From Arabidopsis thaliana (taxonomy: Eukaryota > Streptophyta > Magnoliopsida > Brassicales > Brassicaceae): DNA of 64,000 bases. The translations under genes and the position numbers were made by a program. Location of the stretch: assembly GCF_000001735.4 (NCBI RefSeq), contig NC_003070.9, positions 5,890,001 through 5,954,000 on the forward strand, read 5' to 3'. The notes beneath the pieces are model-generated. The model ran no database searches. It worked only from the letters and a program-made list of their open reading frames with translations, and was not told the DNA's origin. This document shows positions 21,856 to 31,116 of the stretch, in pieces. The stretch's first letter is position 1. Every line of letters starts with the position of its first letter.

Positions 21856-22052
21856 AGCATAATTGACAGACGTTTTAGTCCGTTAAACATCTGTTACTAT
21901 AGTCTTACGACGTCGTTTTCGTGCTAAAGAGAAATCAAAATCGAGAATAGAAATTCTCAAAACAAAATCAATTACCCTAAACCCAAATCGAAACTTAATC
22001 ATGCCCCCAAAATCAAAATCGAAACCCTAATTGCTTCAATTCGTTTTCTGAA

Positions 22053-25000
22053 ATGCCATTAGTTAGAAAGAATGGCGTCGTTGTGAGGATTGGATCTCCA
22101 ATGCTTCACGAATCAGAGAATTTGGTGGGAGATGGAGTTGAAGCACCACCGCGAGGAGAAAGAGATGAAATTGGAGAAGAAGTTGGGGGTGAAACGAATG
22201 TGGTATCTGAGTCTTGTGGCGGAGAAGACGGAGCACAAGATGCAGCTAAAGCAACGCCGGAAGGAGAAGCAGATCGAATTGGAGAAGAAGCTCGAGGTCA
22301 AGCGAATGTAGTATCAAATGTTGATGTGGCAGATGTGGCCGAAGTTCGTTCTCCACTTAGGCGAAGTAAACGAAGGCAAATCAGATTGGAAGAAGAAGCT
22401 CACGATGCAGTTGAACCAGTGCCGGAAGGAGAAGCAAATCAAATTGGAGAAGAAGCTTGAGGTCAGTCCGTTGATGTGGCAGATGCAACCGCAGTTTGTT
22501 CTCCACTTAGGCGAAGTAGACGAACGCAAAATAGATTGGAAGAAGAAGTTGATGTTGCAGTTGAAGAATCAACTCGTCGTGAAATTGGACAAGAGGAAGA
22601 GGAAGCTCACGATGAAGCTCAAGAATCAGGCGTTGCTGTGGCAGATGCAGTCGAAGTTCGTGCTCCACTTAGACGAAGTAAACGAAGGAGAATCAGAGAT
22701 GAAGAAGAGGAGGATTTAGAGGCTGAAGTTCCTGCTCTTGATGAAGACGATGACTGTGCAGTCCAAGGAGATGAAGACTGCGATGAGGTTGATGATGCAG
22801 TAGATACTAATAGAGAAGAAGATGATACTGCTGGATTAGGTGTCGAAGAAGATGGTAACTTAGACATGGAAAGAGATTTTCCAGAGGCTAATGGAGAAGA
22901 AGAAGCTAGTGACAATGACAGCGGAGATGATATATGGGATGAAGACAAGATTCCAGATCCTTTGTCCTCTGACGATGAAGATGATGATAGAGTAGAGGCA
23001 GCTCGAAATGATCTTGGTGATCCTGAGATTTTACTAGCATTGGAGAAGACTTATAACTCTCCTGAAGATTTCAAGCTTGCTCCTTTGATGTCTTCCCTAA
23101 AGACAAGGTATGACATTAAACTTTATAAATCTGAAGCTATGGTTGTTGCTGCTAAGTGTGTGTATGTTAGTGATGAGGGTGTTGAATGTCCGTGGAGAGT
23201 CCGTTGCTCTTATGAGAAGAGAAAACATAAGATGCAAATACGAACTTATTACAATGAGCATACTTGTGTGAGGTCAGGACATTCGAAGATGTTAAAGGTG
23301 TCATCTAATGGGTTTTTGTTTGAAGAAAGGTTGAGAGTGAATCCAAAACTCACTAAACATGAGATGGTTGCTGAGATCTTAAGAGAATACAAGTTGGAAG
23401 TGACTCCAGACCAATGTGCTAAGGCAAAGACAAAAGTTTTGAGAGCTAGACGTGCTAGTCATGATTCTCATTTTGCTAGGATATGGGATTATCAAGCAGA
23501 GGTGTTATTGCGGAATCCGGGGACAGAGTTCAACATAGAGACAGTTGCAGGAGCAGTGATTGGAAGCAAGCAGAGATTTTACCGGTTATATATTTGTTTT
23601 CAAGCTCAAAGGGAGTCATGGAAACAAACTTGCAGACCCGTAATAGGGATAGATGGAGCTTTTCTGAAATGGGACATAAAAGGACATCTATTAGCCGCAG
23701 TTGGAAGAGATGGTGACAATCGGATTGTCCCTATTGCTTGGTCTGTAGTCGAGATAGAAAATGATGACAACTGGGACTGGTTCTTGAGACAGCTCTCTAC
23801 AAGCTTGGGGCTATGCGAAATGACTGATCTGGCAATCATTTCAGATAAACAATCTGTTAGTCTCTATTCTATAAGATTCCCTTCATATATCTACTGTAAT
23901 TTGAGATAGACAATCATACTAAACTTGTGTTTTTTTTGTTGTTTTGCAGGGTTTAGTCAAGGCTATCCATACCATTCTTCCGCAAGCCGAGCATCGACAA
24001 TGTTCAAAACACATCATGGATAATTGGAAAAGGGACAGCCACGACATTGAGCTACAACGTCTATTTTGGAAGATAGCACGCAGCTACACCGTAGAAGAGT
24101 TCAATAATTACCAGGCAGACTTAAAAAGGTACAATATCCAAGCCTACACGTCTCTCCAACTTACTAGTCTGATTACATAGTCTAGAGCATTCTTTAGAAC
24201 CGGTACATGTTGCAACGACAATCTCAACAATCTGAGTGAGTCATTCAATAGAACCATTAGACAAGCTAGGCGGAAACCACTGTTAGATCTTCTAGAGGAT
24301 ATTAGGAGGCAATGCATGGTTAGGACAGCCAAAAGGTTTATCATTGCTGACAGGTGCAAAACAAAGTACACACCAAGAGCTCATGCTGAGATTGAGAAAA
24401 TGATTGCTGGGTTCCAGAATACACAGAGATACATGTCCAGGGATAATTTGCATGAAATCTATGTCAATGGAGTTGGCTACTTTGTTGATATGGACTTAAA
24501 GACATGCGGCTGCAGGAAATGGCAAATGGTTGGGATCCCATGTGTTCATGCAACATGTGTGATAATAGGGAAAAAAGAGAAGGTTGAGAGCTATGTGAAC
24601 GACTACTACACAAGAAATAGGTGGCGAGAAACATATTTCCGTGGTATTAGGCCAGTCCAAGGGATGCCTTTGTGGGGTCGATTGAATAGGCTGCCTGTCT
24701 TGCCACCACCATGGAGAAGAGGCAATGCCGGAAGGCCAAGCAATTATGCAAGAAGGAAAGGAAGAAATGAAGTTGCCTCTTCCTCAAATCCGAACAAAAT
24801 GTCAAGGGAAAAGAGGATCATGACATGCTCTAACTGCTTGCAAGAAGGGCACAACAAGAAATCATGCAAAAATGCTACTGTTTTAAGTCCACCAAAGAGA
24901 CCAAGAGGTCGACCAAGGATAAATGAGGTTTGTATATCTTTCATTTCTATTTTCAAAAATTCTGTTTCAAAAACTGATTGTAATGTTTGTATTAGGAACC

Positions 25001-25313
25001 ACAAGGGTATGTAGAAGGATCACATGGACATGATAATGGCTCACAAGGGCAGGGTAATGTGTTACAAGGGCAGGAAAATGTGTCACAAGGGCAGAACAAT
25101 GGCTCACTAGGGCAGAACAATGGGTCACAAACACAAAGCCAAAGAGGAAGAGGTCGTGGAACACAAAGACAAAGGGGAACAACTCGTGGAGCACAAAGAC
25201 AGAGGGGAAGAGGTCGTGGAACATCACAAGTGTCTGAACAACCACAAGGAGAAGCACAATCGCAAGGACTTGCTGGACTTGCACCATGGTTTGAATGTTC
25301 TCGTGGAACATGA
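22053..25313 (+). pseudogene. MURA/MuDR-type transposase with two nonsense codons
   Basis: The inferred exons are 22053-23855, 23950-24927 and 24996-25313, all joining in phase 0. Order of parts: an acidic N-terminus with tandem repeats containing SPLRRSKRR, then a plant-mobile/FAR1-like DNA-binding region (SLKTRYDIKLYKSEAMVV...CPWRVRC...YYNEHTCVRSG). Next comes the MULE catalytic domain (VIGIDGAFLKWDIKGHLLAA, then WDWFL and AIISDKQ). It continues through QCSKHIMDNWKRD, a SWIM zinc finger (CGCRKWQMVGIPCVHA), a CCHC knuckle (CSNCLQEGHNKKSC) and a Q/G/R-rich tail. Two in-frame stops break it: TGA at 22458-22460, where the parallel repeat has CGA, and TAG at 24178-24180, where the family has Trp before SRAF. 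No frameshift was found. A protein started at a downstream Met would include the DNA-binding and part of the catalytic region only. Confidence 0.88.
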
Positions 25314-25643
25314 TAAGCTAGTCTCATGTTTGTTTTTGTTGTTTGAACTTGTCTTTATGACATATGTTTAGTCTCGGTTTGTTTTTGTTGTTTGAACTTG
25401 TCTTTATGACATAATCTAAGTCTTTTTACTTATTGTTGTTTGCACTTGTCTCTCTATATGATTAGCTTAGTCTCAGTTTTAAGAAGTTGACCTTTTCTTT
25501 CAAATGAAATTCATTACCATTACCAAAGCTACATGTCATTACATAGTAAAAGCATAACCAAACACAAACTAAACAACAAAGACCAACAACAAGAGAAACA
25601 ACAAAGACATCACATTCAAACTAAGCTCCCATTCGATTACACA
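25314..25643. other. Spacer between transposase and GRF-finger gene inside the MULE
   Basis: This holds the 3' flanks of the two convergent element genes. It has repeated T-rich words: a segment around tttgtttttgttgtttgaac recurs near 25330 and 25378. No coding feature is seen. Confidence 0.45.
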
Positions 25644-26212
25644 CTAATAACCAAGAACAAATTTCTGGGTTTTTTTCTTATAGAACATTGATATTACAAT
25701 TGCAATCACACTAAAACAAAGGCACACCAAGCACACTTTCGTCATCTTTTTCCATCTCTGAATTTCTCTTTTGCTCCACATTCCATCTTCTTTCAACTCT
25801 ATCATTAGCTCCTTTAAGTTTGCAATTTCAACAGCAACCTCAGCTTTTGCATTGATTATCTCGTTATCAATGCTGGAGATTTTGGGTAGAGCATCTATAA
25901 CCTCTTCATACATACAATCCTCCACCCATTTGAACAAATGATCCTGCAATTCCATCTCAAGCTTTTATCGACCAAACACAAAAAACATCACATTCTCATA
26001 TCAAATCTACTTACATCTTCACAGCTTTTGCACCGAAAGAAAGGCCTTCCAGGGTTCTTAGCCGTGCTCGATGTAAACATGACGACGTCGAGCCCACATT
26101 TACACTTAACAGGAAACCCACGGCTCTTGAAACCTCCAGCTTCAGCATTCGAAATCATTCCTGAATTGCAGCCTCCACTTTCACCACTCGAATTCCTTGA
26201 GTTGCAGCTCAT
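25644..26212 (-). CDS. GRF-type zinc-finger protein carried by the MULE
   Basis: Two exons on the minus strand, 26212-26015 and 25943-25644, join at a clean GT-AG intron to give 165 residues. Exon 1 encodes a GRF zinc finger: C37-x-C39, then a conserved NPGRPFFRC motif with C61 and C64. Exon 2 adds a predicted coiled coil (about 92-120) and a single C-terminal hydrophobic helix (about 136-154) followed by basic residues, suggesting a tail-anchored protein. Genes of this GRF plus coiled coil plus helix layout occur widely in plant genomes and often inside transposons. The function is unknown. It starts about 190 bases inside the right inverted repeat and has no stop codon or frameshift, in contrast to the transposase. 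It may be expressed from the terminal repeat. Confidence 0.8.
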
Positions 26213-26404
26213 AATGCAGATTTGATCGAAAAATTTGAGAGAAAATGATTTTTAGGGTTTGGGTTTTGATTTGGGGATTTTTCAGAGGTTTCGTCGACTT
26301 TGAAGTCTGTTGATAGCACAAAACGTCGTCGTATCACCTTAACGGATGTTCTGTAACGTCTGTCAATTACGCTGTTAGAAGGAATTTTAACGGTGGTTAA
26401 TTAG

Positions 26405-26535
26405 GCCGAGTCAACGCAAACTTGAATGTTAAAACAGAAGTCAACTTTTTGTTGAAAGTTAAAACGGCCATTTCACGAGTTCACGGTTAATTTGACCATT
26501 TTTTGTAAGTTGAGGTATTAAATAACATTTTTCCC
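26405..26535 (-). repeat. MULE right terminal inverted repeat
   Basis: Reverse complement of the left terminal repeat (21725-21855) with about five mismatches. It ends directly at the 10-base target duplication at 26536. Confidence 0.9.
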
Positions 26536-26545
26536 ACTAAATTAT

Positions 26546-27145
26546 AGAGTTAACATTATTAACCATAAACATAATCACTTTCACTGGACTGGACTCGAGC
26601 AGAAGAAGAAGATTGGTAACAAGTCAACGTCGGTGGTTGAAGACAGATTGAACCGGTACAGCCATACCGGTTTTAATTTATCATTAAGTATGGTTTTTTC
26701 CTTTTCTTACCAATGGGCCTAAAGGGACAATTGCTTAATTGGCCCAATATACCTAACAATTCTATTCACTATTGTCTGTGTATTCTCTCTGTCACTTCTG
26801 TTTTCATCAAGTTACTACACCAGAGTATTTACATAAATTGACAAATTAACCTGTGAGCTCTAGGAGAAGTACAATTTGAAAACCATACGGTTCTATTTTT
26901 CAAATCCAAACCATTATCCTCAATTCATATATACTATACAAAGTAGTTCCAACGAAGCTACAATATGTATGTAATTGTGAAACCAAACTTATGTTATCTG
27001 CTTTTACAAGCACAAACCATGAGGTGCTAAATGAGTAAATTCAGACGAAGAGCACTAGACAAAAGGAGACTACTCTTGATGCTGAAGAGAGAGAGACACA
27101 AGGAGAGATTATACGAAAACCAGGTCGAGGTTTGTTGCATAGAAA
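26546..27145. other. Intergenic: displaced O-fucosyltransferase upstream DNA and UBC34 3' flank
   Basis: The sequence just right of the MULE was presumably continuous with the O-fucosyltransferase 5' flank before insertion. It contains two TGGGCC-type site II motifs on opposite strands (near 26714 and 26741-26747), which are common in promoters of housekeeping genes. The right part, from about 26900, should be UBC34 3' UTR. No other gene was seen. Confidence 0.45.
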
Positions 27146-29162
27146 TCACAGTTGAAGCAGAGGCAACGCCATTACCACACCGAAAACCGACACTAGCAAC
27201 AGTATTATCCACGCTGGCAATCCCTGTTTATTGTTCTTTTTCCTCTCCTTCAAGCCACCTTCTGAATCTCCCTTTGTTGGATCGATGGTTTTCTCTGACT
27301 CGACTTTGGTATCGCTCTTTTGAGGAGACTCTGGTGTTGTCAGTTGTGTGGTAGCTTGCTCAGCTAGTTGCTGCTGGTTGTACTTCTCTACATACTCTGG
27401 AAATAGCTTTCGAAATGCTGGGCTGTCACAAGTAAGAACATTGGATTCAGGTGAAATACCGAAAACATGTAATCTCAGGACTGCATTCATTCCTATATTC
27501 GTTATCTAACCAGCTTTTATGACTATCCTAACCACAGATAACTAAACTTAGCTTCTATATGAATCCAGAATTTGAAATTTTTTGATGATGGGAAAATCTT
27601 ACGTTTTACAATTGAAAGCGAGAGATGACTTAGCCAACCGTTGTTTCTCAATTACAGTAGTGTTAACACTTCCAGTTGTCGGACTGGTATCCATCTGCGC
27701 CGCAAGGAAAACGTTTAGAGAAAGCTTGAGAACAGAAAAGAAAAAATAGACTTCCTTTTTGAATATTCATATCTAAGCTAATAAACCATTACAATATAAG
27801 AATATGAGAATTTTCAAACAAGATGTCCATAAATATGTAGAACCTACAGTGAGCTTACCATAAATGAGAGAAGTCCTGTAAGTATGCTGCATTCATGAAA
27901 AAAAGTTGGTTATCAACGGGTATATCGATTGTCATCTTCCAAAAGTAAAGAAAGAATCTATACCTTGATACAGACCACATCGGATTCCAGCTTTCTGGAT
28001 GAACTGTAAATGCCATGTCAACTTATTTCGATATTAGACAAGTTAATTGATACGAAATAATGAACAGAAAGTGCAGATTGTCCTTACAATCACTCATAGA
28101 TAAACAAATTTTCTTCTGTGTCATGAATCGACCATTTGGTGTAGTCATTCTGAGGCAAACAGAAAAAGATTTGGTTCATTAAAAAACTGGACAAAAAATG
28201 AGGTAAGAGTAATGTTGAGACTGAATTTGGAGGAACCATTGGAACATACGTAATCCCTGGTGGCTTGTAAGGATACTCGGGAGGAAACTTGATCTTTCCA
28301 TAGTAAAATCCACCTGGTAAAGAGAATTTTAGTATCAAAAATAAGATACTGCGTAAGACAACACTAACAAGAAACTTTCAAAAGAAGATTTTCACCTGCA
28401 AAAGGTGTTCCCTCACTGCCTTCCAGCACATAATCTGTAAGATTAATCCAATAGTTTAACTCTATTTTAGTAAGAGATCAAGCTACCCTTTTTAACATAC
28501 TAAATGCAGTAATAATAGAAAGACTGAAACTCCCTAACCGCTATCAGGCTAACAGTAACACTGACAGCCTTTCACAATTGAGAAGAAAACTATCAAATCT
28601 ATGCATTGTAAGTACATATAAACCTTTGATAAATAAGTCTTCACTATTCCATCAAAGTAATGTGAGACCTCTTCTGTCTACTTAGATCGTAGTATCCCAT
28701 TTTTTCTTAGTTTAACGTATACTCACAAGTGTAGCAAATATGTCCATCATATATACTTATCATAACATCTTTATAGAAACGCTTGCAACAGGATTACAGG
28801 AAGCCAGCAGGAATAAAGATTAAGAAAAAAAGATAGGGAAGGCTTACGCCACTCGAGAATGTCATTTGGGGAAGGACGAGCAACAACATGGGAGACTGGT
28901 TCCTAAAGGCCAAAAACAGAACATATTAAATAACCCCCAAAGAAACAAAAGAAAATATGAAACTTACTCTAAACCAAAACCAAGAAAACATTCACATATA
29001 GATACAGCATCATTTGAAAGTACAGAGAAAACTGGTTGAGCAATAAAAATATGGAATCCTGGTTCCAGCTCGAGAGAGGTAGAAAAACAAGTAAAGAGAG
29101 TGTACCTTGCAAAGTGCTCTATATTCCTTTTGAAGACGTTTTATACAGGCCTTTTCTGCCAT
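27146..29162 (-). CDS. UBC34: Ubiquitin-conjugating enzyme E2 UBC34 (UBC6-like, ER tail-anchored)
   Basis: Nine coding exons on the minus strand: 29162-29106, 28902-28848, 28435-28397, 28313-28250, 28149-28088, 28003-27964, 27886-27859, 27694-27603 and 27422-27146, giving 237 residues. The UBC fold is recognisable from ACIKRLQKEYRAL through FYYGKIKFPPEYPYKPPGI. The catalytic cysteine is C87 in KKICLSMSDFHPESW. The usual HPN triad is replaced by TPNGRF, as in yeast Ubc6 and its relatives. A Ser/Thr/Lys-rich linker leads to a C-terminal hydrophobic anchor (LPAWIILLLVSVFGVVMALPLL). Family knowledge places UBC32-34 at the ER in protein quality control and stress responses. A non-coding first exon ends at 29979, so the leader has an intron of about 800 bases. 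Confidence 0.94.
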
Positions 29163-30060
29163 CTACGTGCTATGGACGAAGTGAATAGCTGCAGCAGCTG
29201 TTACACCCATTTAACATTATCAACAAAACGAAATACAAATATGAGTGAAAGTCCACCTACTGATGAGATGGACTACATAAAACCCTTATGTCTGAATTAC
29301 ATATATGAACTACATAAAAACATATATCGAAACGAGTAAATTGCAGTTGATTTTCGTGCCATTGATATGGAAACTTTACCAATTGTACTATCTCACAACA
29401 CATATACAGAGATAACAATACTTCTAGCTATTATGCAATACTTTCATGACCTGATTGAAAAGAAAAACCAACCAAATACACACAAGATCAAATGAAACTT
29501 GAGTCAAACAACTCTATGATCACCAGAAACACCCTTTGAATAAAAATCCCCAATTTCCATGAGCTTGGAAAAATCTTTTCACCCAAATCACTGCAAACCA
29601 ATTGAAAGCAACGAAAATTCAATCGAATTCCAACCAAATTAAAGGAAATTATCTGGAAATCCCTGGAATTATATATCAACCTAGAAAATCCTTTGATTGA
29701 ACCGAGAAAATTGCAACAATGATAGGCAAACCAAACTCGAATCAGCTGCAATATCTTCCATAAATATATAAGAAAATCACAGATACTTCCACATAAACCG
29801 TATCAAAGCAAAGTCTTAAACTTGTTAGAGATTCCAATTGCAATTTCAAGCTTCGCTCTTACCCAGAAACGCAAAGGAACAAGAACAACAAATCAAAAGA
29901 TAATGCAGCGAAGAAATTCCAAAGTAGATAACATCAGATCCAAGAAATAATTGCGAAAATATGAAAGAAATTGATCACCTGAATCGAATTTTGTCGATGA
30001 AGATTTTCTCTCTTGGGGTTTCTCGTTAATCTCACTTTCTCCTTCTCCGCGGGTAGAGAG
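29163..30060 (-). other. UBC34 5' UTR intron and non-coding first exon
   Basis: On the minus strand, a leader exon of about 80 bases (roughly 30060 to 29979) ends at a GTGATC donor. It is separated by a long intron from the exon carrying the ATG at 29162. The exon is pyrimidine rich. No open frame of interest lies in the intron. Confidence 0.5.
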
Positions 30061-30894
30061 AGAAAGAATTAGCCTAACTCGCGCTTGGTTTATCTAAACC
30101 GAACAAAATTCAACACAAGTTAGACCGGTATTGTATAATCCATTCCGGTTCGTTATTAGAGGATCAATGATTTAATAATTATTTTGCGTAATGCACTTTT
30201 CCCTATTTCTTTATTCTCCACCACTCATCAAAGAATCTGTGCCGGTTCTTGGAATCAATTTTTCCTTCTCTTCATGAAATATAAAAAAAATAGCTGCAGA
30301 AGAAGAAAAAAAACTAGTGATTAGTAGTGAGACAAAACAGCTGTTACCTGCAATTTTTTCTTTTCTGAAATTGGACTTACACTAATACCTCCAAATTCCA
30401 AAGTTATGCTTAAAAAATAATTTCAATAAAGTTAAGTTTCAGCCTCTTTTGAGTTCCCCGATAACAGTAGGCAGAAATCACGTGCTCTAATCACATGACC
30501 ACCATCTCTTAGTTTCAAAGCAGTTACATGAGTTAGGTAATGTGAATATGTGGATCTTTGTCTCTACATATGATATTGTATCATTGTTTCAATGTAGATG
30601 CTTGAGGAATATCATCATCATCGTAAGTAAATGATTAAGAATAAGATAAGTATCTCACCATCTGATTAAATAGCATTAGTCAAAGTAAGATCACGTGATC
30701 AGATCCCAATAACTATGTGTTCAAACACACATAAATCTTATTCTATAAAACCAACAAGCTTTAGAAGTCTCTCGTCTCTCTTTTCTCTAACACACATCTC
30801 CATCCAAGATTTTCTCAGTTCACAGAAAAACAGAACAAGAAAAAGTCAAGAGGTTTCAAGAGTCCTAAAGGAAATTTCAAGAAGAGAACTCAGA
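30061..30894. promoter_or_regulatory. Divergent region: UBC34 promoter and small-peptide gene promoter
   Basis: The right part (from about 30310) is duplicated upstream of the chimeric gene at 36430-36900. It contains a G-box CACGTG at 30692-30697 and a TATA box (TATAAAA) at 30744-30750, about 150 bases before the ATG at 30895. In the duplicate the G-box reads CACGTA while the TATA box (36771-36777) is kept. This is motif evidence only. Confidence 0.55.
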
Positions 30895-31116
30895 ATGAAG
30901 AGATGCTGTTCAGTGGCTCTGGTTCTGTTACTTGTAGCTTTCTTTAGCAGCAAGTATAGTGTAGAAGGACGTTCTCTGTTAACGATGACACATTCGAGTC
31001 AAGCTGTGAGAGATTTGCCTGTAAGCAAGGAGATGAAGAAAGAGCCACTTAAGGGAGAAAATGATAGCTTCAGAAGAATCCCAAGGAGTGGCTCAAACCC
31101 TATACAGAACAAGTAA
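30895..31116 (+). CDS. Small secreted-peptide precursor, CLE-like C-terminus (unconfirmed)
   Basis: An intronless gene of 73 residues. A clear signal peptide (MKRCCSVALVLLLVAFFSSKYSVEG) is followed by a hydrophilic, basic variable region and a C-terminal motif, SFRRIPRSGSNPIQNK, ending one residue after the motif. This is the layout of plant post-translationally processed peptide hormones. The end resembles the CLE consensus R-x-V-P-x-G-P-[ND]-P-x-H-[HN]. It differs by an extra residue between Pro and Gly, Ser for the hydroxylated Pro, and Gln for His, so it is not a canonical CLE; a distinct peptide family is equally possible. A paralog at 36904 keeps the motif. I do not recognise an established name. 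The nearby TATA box and G-box support a real transcription unit. Confidence 0.75.
   Translation: MKRCCSVALVLLLVAFFSSKYSVEGRSLLTMTHSSQAVRDLPVSKEMKKEPLKGENDSFRRIPRSGSNPIQNK

Larger units (their letters stand above)
21725..26535. mobile_element. Mutator-like element (MULE) with long terminal inverted repeats
   Basis: The element is 4811 bases long. Its 131-base terminal inverted repeats (21725-21855 and 26405-26535) differ at only about five positions, mostly transitions, and a weaker inverted match continues inward. It is flanked by 10-base direct repeats at 21715-21724 and 26536-26545. It carries a MURA-type transposase gene on the plus strand, disrupted by two nonsense codons, and a GRF-type zinc-finger gene on the minus strand that is open throughout. 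The high repeat identity suggests a fairly recent insertion. A functional transposase elsewhere in the genome could still mobilise it, since its ends look intact. Confidence 0.92.

Noticed and set aside
24967-25327. Reverse-strand frames rich in Pro-Cys or His-Phe repeats inside the MULE
   Set aside because: They are mirror translations of the SQGQ/RGG repeats of the transposase tail.
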